64,000 nt of DNA, taken from assembly GCF_011683915.1 (NCBI RefSeq), contig NZ_JAAQPH010000023.1, positions 30,388 to 94,387 of the forward strand, in the 5' to 3' direction. The DNA is from Pelagibius litoralis. Lineage in GTDB: Bacteria; Pseudomonadota; Alphaproteobacteria; Kiloniellales; Kiloniellaceae. A model generated the notes under the pieces. That model was not told where the DNA came from and ran no database searches. It worked only from the letters and a program-made list of their open reading frames with translations. This document shows, piece by piece, positions 47,001 to 54,384 of the stretch. Within the stretch, counting starts at the first letter, position 1. Each line of letters opens with the position of its first letter. A program made the translations under genes and the position numbers.

Positions 47001-47549
47001 GCGCGGCGTCACATCGGCGAGCGTGAGCTTTCCTCCTACCTCATGTATCCCGATGTTTTCGTCGACTACGCCAAGCACCGCCGCAAATACAGCGATACCT
47101 CGGTGGTACCGACGCCGGTCTATTTCTACGGGATGGAGCCGGGCCAGGAAACCGCGGTGGAGATCGAGCGCGGCAAGACGCTGATCATCTCCTACCTGGC
47201 GCTCAGCGATGCCGACGAAGACGGGCAGCGCACGGTCTTCTTCGAACTGAACGGACAGCCGCGCACGGTAAAGGTGCTGGACAAGGCCCTGGCCGCCTCC
47301 GGCAAAGTGCGGCGCAAGGCTGATGAAGCCGACCCCGGTCAGATCGGTGCGCCGATGCCGGGCCTGATCGTCAATATCTGCGATGCCGGCAAGCGGGTCG
47401 CGGCAGGCGACCGGCTCTTCACCATCGAGGCGATGAAGATGGAAACCGCCGTCTATGCGGAGGTTGCCGGCAAGGTCGGCGAAGTGGTGGCCGCCACGGG
47501 CAGCCGGGTGGAGCCCCATGACCTGGTCATGGTGGTGGAGCCTTCGTAA
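44055..47549 (+). CDS. pyc: pyruvate carboxylase
   Basis: 1164 residues from GTG 44055, with GGGGGA upstream; earlier in-frame ATGs add 71 non-conserved residues. Order: biotin carboxylase (FRKLLVANRSEIAIRVLRAA at the N-terminus; GGGGRGMRVV ATP loop; EVNPRIQVEHTVTEE near 295), carboxyltransferase from about 550 (LLTDTTMRDAHQSLFATRMR, metal ligands in HFHTHDTSG), and biotinyl carrier at the end with the modified lysine in IEAMKMETAV. Makes oxaloacetate from pyruvate and bicarbonate for anaplerosis. A TATACT at 43995-44000 could be its -10. Confidence 0.96.
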   Translation: MSPSRIGDARPPFRKLLVANRSEIAIRVLRAASELGIHTVAIYSHEDRFALHRFKADEAFQVGKGKEPVAAYLDIDDILRVAHDAKVDAIHPGYGFLSENPDFAEACAKAGITFIGPKPDVMRRLGSKVEARNLAETAGIPVMPASGTLPHDEAAAAELAEKVGYPIMAKASWGGGGRGMRVVENAAELHEQVAAGRREAKAAFGNDEIFLEKLVRQARHVEVQILGDQYGNVIHLFERDCSMQRRNQKIVERAPAPYLSEAKRAELCDAAVRLAKAANYVCAGTVEFLMDAETDSLYFIEVNPRIQVEHTVTEEVTGVDLVKAQIRISAGARIGDPASGVPAQNDLRLDGHALQCRITTEDPLNKFIPDYGRITAYRGATGFGIRLDGGTAYSGALITPFYDSLLEKVTAWGPTAAESTARMDRALREFRIRGVATNLWFLEAVIAHPKFQSGEATTRFIDSTPELFEFHRRRDRATRLLSFIGDVIVNGNPEVAGRPLPAGSPGEMAPAILPEIDPALALQDPPAGSKQRLNELGPEGFARWMLDEKRLLLTDTTMRDAHQSLFATRMRSHDLVAVAPSYARLMPQLLSLECWGGATFDVALRFLKEDPWERLAALREAVPNTLLQMLTRGSNGVGYSNYPDNVVRHFIAQAADSGVDLFRVFDSLNWIENMRVSIDAVRETGLLCEAAICYTGDLSDPRETKYDLKYYVGLAKELEAAGAHILGIKDMGGLCKPAAARLLVSTLKQEVGLPLHFHTHDTSGISAASVLAAAEAGVDAADAAMDAMSGLTSQPNLGSIAAALSGSERDPGLDRDALRRINAYWEGARRFYAGFESEMRSGASSVYEHGMPGGQFTNLQEQARSLGLARKWGDVEKAYAQVNEMFGDIVKVTPTSKVVGDMALFMVSNGLTPEDVTDPQREVAFPASVIALFRGEVGQPYGGFPEALQAKILKGEQPFTERRGASLPSADFAAVRKEAEKKARRHIGERELSSYLMYPDVFVDYAKHRRKYSDTSVVPTPVYFYGMEPGQETAVEIERGKTLIISYLALSDADEDGQRTVFFELNGQPRTVKVLDKALAASGKVRRKADEADPGQIGAPMPGLIVNICDAGKRVAAGDRLFTIEAMKMETAVYAEVAGKVGEVVAATGSRVEPHDLVMVVEPS

Positions 47550-47747
47550 AACCGGCGTGAGACCGGTCGATCAGCCGGCGGTATGAGGTCTGGACTTGCC
47601 TGTCGGCGAGGGGTTCGTCGCTTCGAACCAGCCAGGCTCAGGCGTCTCTGTGGGAGATATTTTCTGCGGTCCCTTTGAACCTTCTCTCAACCGTTGCGAC
47701 TAAGGAGTAGCTGCATTACGCAACCGAATATTGAAGGATACCATCCA

Positions 47748-48008
47748 ATGCTGAAGATCACCTCTCTTGTCCTTGCCGCTGCTGTTACAGCGACGGCGGC
47801 CATTCCCTCCGTTGCCCTGGCCATCGACAACGGCCCCTGCGACCACTGCACCATGGAACCCATCGTGGTTAAGGGCGATCGGCCCGAGAAGGAAAAGGCC
47901 GAGATGCCGACCCAGAACCTCACCGTGGGTCAGCCGGCATTGGTTATTCTCACGCCGATGCCGAAGATTGGCGCGCCGACGGTACGCGCCGACGAGTCGC
48001 GGAATTAG
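47748..48008 (+). CDS. small secreted protein of unknown function
   Basis: 86 residues from ATG 47748, with AAGGAT at 8-nt spacing. Signal peptide MLKITSLVLAAAVTATAAIP to SVALAIDN, then a mature chain of about 60 residues with a CDHC cysteine pair directly after cleavage (NGPCDHCTMEPIVV). The rest is charged and proline-containing, unlike a domain I know. Possibly binds metal through CxxC and the following His/Met. A GC hairpin at 48022-48049 follows. Confidence 0.6.
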   Translation: MLKITSLVLAAAVTATAAIPSVALAIDNGPCDHCTMEPIVVKGDRPEKEKAEMPTQNLTVGQPALVILTPMPKIGAPTVRADESRN

Positions 48009-48021
48009 CTTACGCGGGATC

Positions 48022-48049
48022 GGCAGGCCCTGCAGCGTCACGGCCTGCC
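48022..48049 (+). terminator. GC-rich hairpin without U-run
   Basis: GGCAGGCC / GGCCTGCC, 8-bp perfect stem with a 12-nt loop, 14 bp after the preceding stop. No T-tract, so terminator function is weakly supported. Confidence 0.4.
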
Positions 48050-48383
48050 GCTGCAGCCGATGGTTTCTCCAGAAGAGCGCCATGCTGCTGAATTGATCCC
48101 GGTATATGCAGTGGCTCGCGGCTGCAATTTTTCACGCCAAGCCCTTCGGATGGCTTGAGCCATCGCTCTGACGAAACCGCGTCCATCTTCCGTTGTGCGG
48201 GATCGGCGCTTTGCCGGGATCGCAGCGAAAGTCCGGAAAGTCATTTCTCAAATTGATAAAGGCTACACGTATAGTTGTATTATATCTCAAAGACATCGCT
48301 CACTGGTATCGCCGGGTGAAGGCGTGGCCGAGGGGCAGAAGGAGCTAACACGCGAATGGCGGGGCATGACAGCGCCGCCGGCG
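48050..48383. other. non-coding stretch
   Basis: No convincing gene in either strand. An AT-rich segment around 48252-48285 contains TTGATA followed 17 bp later by TGTATT, a possible promoter reading right. Otherwise nothing recognised. Confidence 0.4.
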
Positions 48384-48414
48384 TTGAGAAATTTTCAGGG
48401 AATTCTGCTATTCT
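48384..48414 (+). promoter_or_regulatory. candidate promoter of the small lipoprotein gene
   Basis: TTGAGA (48384-48389), 19-bp spacer, TGCTATTCT (extended -10, hexamer 48409-48414). Transcription start near 48421 gives a 26-nt leader. The long spacer is partly offset by the extended -10. Confidence 0.35.
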
Positions 48415-48446
48415 CCCGGTCCTGCAACTATTGGGAGTTTCTTCCT

Positions 48447-48641
48447 TTGCGCGCTCGATCCCGCTCTTTTCCGCGTCCTGTAACGGCGGTGCTGCTGGGC
48501 GTCCTGATTCTGGGCCTCAGCGGCTGCAGCAACCAGCAGATCAGCCGTGCACTTGGCGGTTTCTGCCATTCTACCGACAACTGCACCGCGTATAACTCCG
48601 ACGGTACGGCGGTTACCGGGGCGTATTACAACCCCTATTAA
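48447..48641 (+). CDS. small lipoprotein of unknown function
   Basis: 64 residues from TTG 48447, with GGAG at 8-nt spacing; no ATG is available without adding unlikely sequence. Lipobox LSGC after TAVLLGVLILGLSG, then a mature peptide of about 38 residues, with two more cysteines in GGFCHSTDNCTAYNSDGTAV and a terminal TGAYYNPY. The two cysteines are seven residues apart and could form a disulfide. No family recognised. Confidence 0.55.
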   Translation: MRARSRSFPRPVTAVLLGVLILGLSGCSNQQISRALGGFCHSTDNCTAYNSDGTAVTGAYYNPY

Positions 48642-48738
48642 GCCGCTGGCGGAATTCTCTAAAATCCCATCTTTCATGTTTAGGCAAGGTTCCAGTGATA
48701 GTCGATATGGCTAGGTTGGATCTTTGGGAATTCGCTAG

Positions 48739-49167
48739 ATGGTTGGTACGGCAAGACTGGCCTCAGCGCTGATCTTGCTTGCTGTATTTGTCTATTCCGG
48801 CCAGCAGGCGCGGGCAGCATCCGTTGGCGCCGCTTCAGCGGAAGCGGGCGAGGTGTCGCAGATAGACGAAGGGGCCTTTCAGCAGATGCTGGAGGAGTCC
48901 ACCGGCAAGGAAGACAGCGTACAGACCGAAGAGGGCGATACGCTGCGCGTCGAGCTTGGCGGCGAAAGCACCGTGATGTTTTTCACCACGCCGGCCCATC
49001 CCGCCCATCCCGCCGTCGTCGCCGTCAAGGTGATGCGCGAGGAAGGTGTGCCCCATATCCTTACCGACGGCTGGCAGGCCGGCGACCGGCAGGCCTTTGA
49101 CAACTGGTTCACCGCGTTCATCCGGCGCAATGCAGGCCTCGTCCGGCGGTGGCAGGAATCACACTGA
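48739..49167 (+). CDS. secreted protein of unknown function
   Basis: 142 residues with a signal peptide (TARLASALILLAVFVYSGQQ ending ARAAS). The mature chain is acidic, then STVMFFTTPAHPAHPAVVAV and GWQAGDRQAFDNWFTAFIRR; no cysteines. The HPAHPA stretch and the aromatic C-terminal helix are its only visible marks. Third of three consecutive small exported proteins on this strand. Function unknown. Confidence 0.65.
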   Translation: MVGTARLASALILLAVFVYSGQQARAASVGAASAEAGEVSQIDEGAFQQMLEESTGKEDSVQTEEGDTLRVELGGESTVMFFTTPAHPAHPAVVAVKVMREEGVPHILTDGWQAGDRQAFDNWFTAFIRRNAGLVRRWQESH

Positions 49168-49211
49168 CCGTTTCGCCGGGCGGTGCCGTTTCGGCGTAAA
49201 TCCAAAAACCT

Positions 49212-50297
49212 TCAGATCGGTGCCGAGGAGTCTTCGTTGAAGGCCTTCAGGGTGTGTTCGAACATCTCCGGTTTCAGGTCGCGGACGATGAAGACGATGC
49301 GCGACTGCCGGGAGTCGTCGGGCCAGTCTTCCAGGCGCACCGGCGGATGGAAGACATGCTGCACGCCGTGGATGACGATCGGCTGTTCGATCTCGGCGAC
49401 GTTCAACAGGCCCTTGATGCGCAGGATGTTGCCGCCGTAAAGGGTGATCAGCATCTCCACCCAGGAATTGAAGCGGTCCCAGTCCAGCGGTTTGTCGTAG
49501 GTCAGGCAGAAGGCGCGGATCGATGCGTCATGGCGGTTCACATCGTGATGATGATGCCCGTGATCCGTCTGATCGTAGGCCTCGGCTTTCAGCCAGGCCT
49601 GCACGTCCGGGCTTTTTTTCTGTGGATCGTAGAGCCCGGCGTTGAACAACAGGGCCGGGTCGACGGCGCCCTGAACGCTCTCATAGATCGGGGCGGCGGG
49701 GTTCAGGCTGTGCAGGCGTTGCTCCAGGGCCTTGCGGGCCGGCTCCTCCACCAGGTCGCTCTTGGTCAGCAGGATGCGGTCGGCCACCGCCGCCTGCTTC
49801 ACCGATTCCAACTGGCGGTCCAGGGTCTCGGACCCGTTGGCCGCATCCACCGTGGTCACCACCCCGTCCAGGCGAAAGCGGTTGGACAGCAGCGGGTCGG
49901 TCATCAGCGTCTGCAGGATCGGCGCCGGATCGGCCAGGCCGGTGGTCTCGATGATCAGGCGCTTGAAGGGCGGGACCTCGCGCTTCACCCGGCGCTTGTA
50001 AAGATCGCGCATGCCCTCGACCAGGTCGCCGCGCACCGTACAGCAGAGGCAGCCGCTGTTCAGCAGCACGGTGTCTTCCGTTGCCTTTTCGACCAGCAGG
50101 TGGTCGAGGCCGATCTCGCCGAATTCGTTGACGATCACCGCCGTTTCTTCCATCGCCGGGTGGGCCAGGAGATGGCGCAGCAGCGTGGTCTTGCCGCTGC
50201 CGAGAAAACCGGTGAGTACCGAGACCGCCAGCGGTTCTTCGGGAATGTCCAGATCCCGGCTGTCGACTCTCTGGCCGTCGTTCTTCGCCGCGGTCAT
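49212..50297 (-). CDS. COG0523 (CobW/YjiA) family GTPase, probable metallochaperone
   Basis: 361 residues from ATG 50297, overlapping the ctaA stop (ATGA). G1 motif LTGFLGSGKTTLLRHLL near residue 25, VNEFGEIGLDHLL, the family metal motif NSGCLCCTVRGDLVEG near 70 (CxCC), and G4-like LTKSDLVEE. A histidine-rich stretch (HGHHHHDVNRH) near residue 250 suggests zinc or another transition metal. These GTPases insert metal into client proteins. Coupling to heme A synthase hints at a role near cytochrome oxidase assembly, but that is inference. Confidence 0.88.
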   Translation of the reverse strand: MTAAKNDGQRVDSRDLDIPEEPLAVSVLTGFLGSGKTTLLRHLLAHPAMEETAVIVNEFGEIGLDHLLVEKATEDTVLLNSGCLCCTVRGDLVEGMRDLYKRRVKREVPPFKRLIIETTGLADPAPILQTLMTDPLLSNRFRLDGVVTTVDAANGSETLDRQLESVKQAAVADRILLTKSDLVEEPARKALEQRLHSLNPAAPIYESVQGAVDPALLFNAGLYDPQKKSPDVQAWLKAEAYDQTDHGHHHHDVNRHDASIRAFCLTYDKPLDWDRFNSWVEMLITLYGGNILRIKGLLNVAEIEQPIVIHGVQHVFHPPVRLEDWPDDSRQSRIVFIVRDLKPEMFEHTLKAFNEDSSAPI

Positions 50298-51367
50298 GCC
50301 GGGTTGCGCACGCGCAGGTGATAGAGGCACCAGAGTATCGCCGTCAGCACGAAGATCGCCCCGGCCTGATGCAGGGCTGCCGCCCAGATGGGCACCACCA
50401 GCAACAGGGTGACGATGCCCAGGGCCAGTTGCAGCAATGCCAGGATCGCCAGCAGGGCGAAGCCGCCCTGGACCGCCGGAGAGAGGTCCTGGCGCAGCGA
50501 CCAGAGCCAGATCGCCAGGGTGACGAAGATGGTGGAGACCGCCAGCAAGCGGTGATTGAACTGCACGGCGGCATGGTTTTCGAAAAGGTTCAGCGGCCAG
50601 GGCGCCAGCAGGGCGTAGCCCGCCGGCACCAGATCGCCGTCCATCAAAGGAAAGGTGTTGTAGACAAGGCCCGCGTTCAGACCGGCGACGAAGCCGCCGG
50701 AAAGAATGGTCAGCGCTACCAGCGCCAGCAGTGCAAAGCCGCTGCGGCGCAGCCGCCCGGCGGCCGGGTCACGGCTGCGCTCCGGCCGGGGCCAGAACTG
50801 GCCCAGCGCAAGCCAGAACAGATAGCCGTAGATCCCCAGCGCCAGGCCCAGATGGGCTACCAGGCGATACTGACTGACATCGGTGCGTTCGCCAAAGCCG
50901 CTGGCCACCATGAACCAGCCCATGAAGCCCTGCAGCCCGCCGAGCAGAAGCGCGAGCAGCAACAACCGGGTCATGCGCCCGTCCAGCTTGCCGCGCCACC
51001 AGAACCAGGCGAAGGGCAGGGCGAAAACCAGGCCGATCAGGCGGCCCCAGAGGCGGTGGATGTATTCCCACCAGAAAATGGCTTTGAACTCGGCCAGGCT
51101 CATCCCGGCATTGACCTGCTGGTATTCGGGAATCTGGCGGTAAAGATCGAAGAGGCGCTGCCATTCCCCCTGGCTGAGCGGCGGCAGGACGCCGCTGACC
51201 GGGGCCCATTCCATGATCGAGAGGCCGGATTCGGTCAGCCGCGTGATGGCGCCGATTACCGCCATGGCCAGAACCATGGTGCAGCAGCCAAGCAGCCAGA
51301 AGCCCACGGCGCGGCTGGCCCTGACGGGTTTATCGCTGGCGAAAGCAAAGGGTGTGGCGGTCGTCAT
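50294..51367 (-). CDS. ctaA: heme A synthase (COX15/CtaA)
   Basis: 357 residues, eight membrane helices. Family features: GAITRLTESGLSIMEWAPVS near residue 40, WWEYIHRLWGRLIGL near residue 95 with a heme-ligand histidine, and further histidines in VAHLGLAL, QFNHRLLAVS and AALHQAGAI. Oxidises heme O to heme A for aa3-type cytochrome oxidase. Its stop overlaps the COG0523 GTPase gene. Confidence 0.94.
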   Translation of the reverse strand: MTTATPFAFASDKPVRASRAVGFWLLGCCTMVLAMAVIGAITRLTESGLSIMEWAPVSGVLPPLSQGEWQRLFDLYRQIPEYQQVNAGMSLAEFKAIFWWEYIHRLWGRLIGLVFALPFAWFWWRGKLDGRMTRLLLLALLLGGLQGFMGWFMVASGFGERTDVSQYRLVAHLGLALGIYGYLFWLALGQFWPRPERSRDPAAGRLRRSGFALLALVALTILSGGFVAGLNAGLVYNTFPLMDGDLVPAGYALLAPWPLNLFENHAAVQFNHRLLAVSTIFVTLAIWLWSLRQDLSPAVQGGFALLAILALLQLALGIVTLLLVVPIWAAALHQAGAIFVLTAILWCLYHLRVRNPA

Positions 51368-51519
51368 GCCGCGTTGCTCGCCGAAGGGGCTGTTGGTAAG
51401 CGCATTGGCGCTAAACTAGTGGCCCTGGGCCGTCGCGCCAAGTGCGGCGGGGTGGCGGCATGGAGCAAAAAGGGGCAGGCGCGACCTTCTGCCGCGCAAG
51501 CCGGGGGCCGGGCCCGGCG

Positions 51520-51783
51520 CTACTGAAGGGTCAGGCAGCAGGCCGCGATACGTGTATCCGGCGCCGCAATGATCGGAATGTTGGCAACATTCACCGAGTG
51601 CAGAGGGCCTTCCAGATTTTTTTCCCAAAAAGCCAGGAACTTGTGCAGCTCGGGATAGCGCGGGGCCAAGTCGTATTCCTGCCAGATGTAGGACTGGAGC
51701 AGGGCCGGATGATCCGGCAAGTGATAGAGAATCTCGGCCGTTGTCAGCCGGTAGTCGTTCATCTGCAGTGCAAGATCGCTCAT
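51520..51783 (-). CDS. usg: Usg family protein
   Basis: 87 residues from ATG 51783, preceded by GGAGGGAAT. The Usg family signature is nearly complete: LQMNDYRLTTAEILYHLPDH, PALLQSYIWQEYDLAPRYPE, LHKFLAFWEKNLEGPLHSVN. Usg occurs in alphaproteobacteria, often near tryptophan genes; its function is unknown. The C-terminus with paired cysteines (AACCLTLQ) is unusual. Confidence 0.85.
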   Translation of the reverse strand: MSDLALQMNDYRLTTAEILYHLPDHPALLQSYIWQEYDLAPRYPELHKFLAFWEKNLEGPLHSVNVANIPIIAAPDTRIAACCLTLQ

Positions 51784-51934
51784 ATTCCCTCCTATCCTTC
51801 CGTCCCTTGGGACCCCGATAGGGTTCAAGCTTGCCCACCTGTTGATGAAAGCTCAACAAAATAACATTAATAAAACAATAACTTAGCAGCCTTCCTTTTG
51901 GAGTGCTGCCACGTGGTCCCTGCAGAATCGCATC

Positions 51935-51962
51935 AGGGGCGCCGGCTTTCGCCGGCGCCCCT
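51935..51962 (-). terminator. perfect GC hairpin downstream of terB
   Basis: 12-bp perfect stem AGGGGCGCCGGC / GCCGGCGCCCCT with a 4-nt loop, 52 bp after the terB-like stop. No U-run on the minus strand, so intrinsic termination is uncertain, but position and stability fit transcript-end protection. Confidence 0.55.
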
Positions 51963-52014
51963 ATGCCGTCTTACCGGACGCGATCTTACGGATGGATTTG
52001 ATGGAGGCCGGCGC

Positions 52015-52419
52015 TCAGAGGCGCATATTGCGGGCGCGGGTGCCGCGTTCGATTGCGGCGGCCGGCAGGCGGCCGACCTGCAGGCGGTGGCGCAGCATCT
52101 CCAGCAGGCGCAGTTCCTCCTGGCTCACTGCACTGTCGGCGGCTGCCACGTCCAGCGCGATGGCGTAGGCGGTTTCCGACAGCTTGCTGGGCAGCTTGTC
52201 GGTGATGAAGTGCAGGATTTTCTCCAGCCCGTCTTCCTGGGCCAGCAACTCCGCACAGGCCTGGGCGGCCTTCGGCACTTCGTTCAGGTCGTAGTCAGCG
52301 AAAACCGGCAGGTGCTGAACCGTGTCGCCGATGGTCAACAGCTCCGAATCGGTCATGTCGCGGTCGGCGGCAGAAACCAGAACCATGGTGTAGACGAGGG
52401 CGGTGTGATGATCGGACAT
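52015..52419 (-). CDS. TerB-like tellurite-resistance domain protein
   Basis: 134 residues from ATG 52419 (MSDHHTALVYTMVLVSAADR). All-helical TerB-like fold: two pseudo-repeats, VLVSAADRDMTDSELLTIGD and IALDVAAADSAVSQEELRLL, each with an acidic motif (ADRDMTDSE, ADSAVSQEE) able to bind metal. The domain occurs in stress and envelope proteins and does not by itself imply tellurite resistance. Divergent from the AEC transporter. Confidence 0.82.
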   Translation of the reverse strand: MSDHHTALVYTMVLVSAADRDMTDSELLTIGDTVQHLPVFADYDLNEVPKAAQACAELLAQEDGLEKILHFITDKLPSKLSETAYAIALDVAAADSAVSQEELRLLEMLRHRLQVGRLPAAAIERGTRARNMRL

Positions 52420-52591
52420 TGGGTTTCGCTTCTTGCTCATTGGGTATGCGGGCCCTGTGTGAGATGCGGCGGCCCGGCGGCGGCGAAGACTAGGCAGGCG
52501 GCGGCGGCAGCGTCAAGCCCGCAGAAGCCGCATGGAAGGCCTGTGGCATTTGCGCTCGACAGCGATCGGCCCGGGCGGCAAGGTCGGCGCC

Positions 52592-53530
52592 ATGGGGCCC
52601 ATTCTGAACGTTGTTTTCCCGATTTTCGCGATCATGCTTGCCGGCTATGTCTCCGGCCGCTTCCGCCTTCTGGGGAATGAAAGCAGCGAGGCGCTGAACC
52701 GCTTCGTCTACTACATCGCCCTGCCGGCGCTGTTCTTCATATCCATGGCGCGGGTCTCTCTCGACCAGGTGTTCAATCTGCCTTTTCTGGCGGCCTATGG
52801 CGGCGGGGTCGCTTTCACCTTTATCCTGGCCGTCGTGGTGGCGCGCTTTGCCTTTCCCAACCGCTTGGGCGCGCTCGGTCTCGGCGGTCTCTCGGCGATC
52901 TTCGCCAACACCGGCTACATGGGCATTCCCTTGCTGATGCTGGCCTTCGGCGAGGCGGGCATGCTGCCGGGAATTGTCTCCACCATTCTGAACGGCGCCG
53001 TCATCATGGCCATCGGTATCGCCTTGCTGGAGATCGATGTGCAGCAGGGCAAGAGCGGTCTTGTCGTTCTGCGCGGTGTGCTGGGCGGTATCCTGCGCTC
53101 GCCGCTGGTGCTCTCGGCCGCGGCCGGGCTTGCCGCCTCCGGTCTCGGGCTGCCGGTGCCCAAGGCGGTCGCGACCTTCTGCGATATCCTCGGCGCCTCG
53201 GCCGGCCCCTGCGCGCTCTTTGCCATCGGCCTTTTCATGGTCGGCAAGTCCTTCACGGCGGGCATGACCGAGGTCAGCTGGCTGGTGCTCCTGAAACTGG
53301 CCGTACAGCCCCTGGTCACCTGGTGGCTGGCTTTCCATGTCTTCACCATGGACCCGATCTGGGCTGCCGGTGCCCTGATCCAGTCGGCGCTGCCGACCGG
53401 GGCCCTTGTCTTCGTCCTGGCGCAGCAGTACGGCATCTTCGTCCAGCGCTCGACCGCGGTGATCATGGTCTCCACCGTGGTTTCCCTTGCCACGCTTTCG
53501 GCGCTCTTCGTCTATCTGGGGATCGGCTGA
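52592..53530 (+). CDS. AEC (auxin efflux carrier) family transporter
   Basis: 312 residues from ATG 52592 (MGPILNVVFPIFAIMLAGYV), ten predicted membrane helices in two five-helix halves. AEC marks: LNRFVYYIALPALFF near residue 35, FANTGYMGIPLLML near 110 with the crossover proline, and SALPTGALVFVLAQQYG near 270. Family members move carboxylates such as malate or malonate, or other small acids. No catabolic partner next to it. Confidence 0.87.
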   Translation: MGPILNVVFPIFAIMLAGYVSGRFRLLGNESSEALNRFVYYIALPALFFISMARVSLDQVFNLPFLAAYGGGVAFTFILAVVVARFAFPNRLGALGLGGLSAIFANTGYMGIPLLMLAFGEAGMLPGIVSTILNGAVIMAIGIALLEIDVQQGKSGLVVLRGVLGGILRSPLVLSAAAGLAASGLGLPVPKAVATFCDILGASAGPCALFAIGLFMVGKSFTAGMTEVSWLVLLKLAVQPLVTWWLAFHVFTMDPIWAAGALIQSALPTGALVFVLAQQYGIFVQRSTAVIMVSTVVSLATLSALFVYLGIG

Positions 53531-53583
53531 GAGCCCTGCCCTGCGCCGTCAATCCTGTTCCGGCGCTCTACATCAAACAGTTG

Positions 53584-53715
53584 GCAGGCTGCTGACAAAG
53601 CCGGCGGGTTGACCGACCTCGTGCTTCGAGACGCTGCACTCCTCAGCCTGAGGAGACCCGAAGGGTCGTCTCGAAGGCCGTGCAAGGCGGCCTGAAGGCT
53701 TTTTCACCAGCCTGC
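53584..53715. repeat. nested palindromic repeat R4
   Basis: The outer arms GCAGGCTGCTGACAAAGCC and, inverted, GCAGGCTGGTGAAAAAGCC match at 16 of 19 positions. Inside lies a second palindrome CTTCGAGACG...CGTCTCGAAG (53624-53676). Elements with a CTTCGAGACG core are frequent in alphaproteobacteria. It abuts R2 copy B directly. Confidence 0.7.
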
Positions 53716-53844
53716 TTAGACTCTTTCACAGTTTGACGGCACCGGCCCGCTCCCCCTCCCGGCCACCCAATGTGATTATCCTGGTGGGTGGCCGGGAGGG
53801 GGAGCGGGCTGGAACCGCTTCGACGTAAGTCGAAAACGCCCTAG
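53715..53844. repeat. R2 MITE-like repeat, copy B (best preserved)
   Basis: Left end CTTAGACTCTTTCACAG (altered), then TTTGACGGCACC. The core is a perfect 25-bp inverted repeat (53745-53769 with 53785-53809) around a 15-nt loop. The right end ACGTAAGTCGAAAACG leads to CTAG. The right terminus inverted, CTAGGGCGTTTTCGACTTA, matches the left terminus of copies A and C at 16 of 19 positions. The final CTAG (53841-53844) is the stop codon of the cytochrome b561 gene. Confidence 0.9.
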
Positions 53845-54380
53845 TTTACGTCGCTTGAAGTTGGCGAACGCTTGCGGCCGGTGATCATGGCCCGGACCAG
53901 GTTCTCGTGGTGTTTGAGGCTGGCCACAAATACACCGGCCAGGTGCAGGCCGATCAGGCCGAGCATCAGATTGGCGAGGACTTCGTGGATCTCCTCTACC
54001 CAATCCTCACCCCAGAAGATGTCCAGGGTATACATCCAGCCGGTCAGGCAGAGCATGGCCAGAGTGACGATGAGCGCGATGATCATCGCGCCGCCTGCCG
54101 GATTATGACCGAGGTAACGTGCCTCGCGGCCCAGGAGGACGTCTTTGAGGTAGGCGGCGACGGTGCCGGGCGCGCGGATGAACTGCCTGAAGCGCGCATA
54201 GCGCGGTCCCAGGAGGCCCCAGACCAGGCGGAACGCAATCAGCGCAGCCGCTGCGTAGCCTGCCCAGCTGTGCAGGTCGTCCCATTCGTCGGCACTGATC
54301 CAGGCAAGCGCGAAACTGCCGACCAGTGTCCAATGAAAGATCCTGACCAGCGGATCCCAGACCTTCACCGTCGCCGCCAT
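53841..54380 (-). CDS. cytochrome b561 family protein
   Basis: 179 residues from ATG 54380 (MAATVKVWDPLVRIFHWTLV); the frame is open upstream but that part overlaps the PepSY gene. Four membrane helices with heme b histidines in RIFHWTLV, DLHSWAGYAA, GHNPAG and IGLHLAGV. Accepts electrons at the inner membrane. Four bp after the PepSY gene, so both are one transcript, divergent from the two-component system. The stop is the CTAG of repeat R2. Confidence 0.88.
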   Translation of the reverse strand: MAATVKVWDPLVRIFHWTLVGSFALAWISADEWDDLHSWAGYAAAALIAFRLVWGLLGPRYARFRQFIRAPGTVAAYLKDVLLGREARYLGHNPAGGAMIIALIVTLAMLCLTGWMYTLDIFWGEDWVEEIHEVLANLMLGLIGLHLAGVFVASLKHHENLVRAMITGRKRSPTSSDVN

Positions 54381-54384
54381 GGCC

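Noticed and set aside
52015..52419. Tellurite-resistance locus
   Set aside because: A lone TerB-like domain protein without terACDEZ neighbours does not support tellurite resistance.
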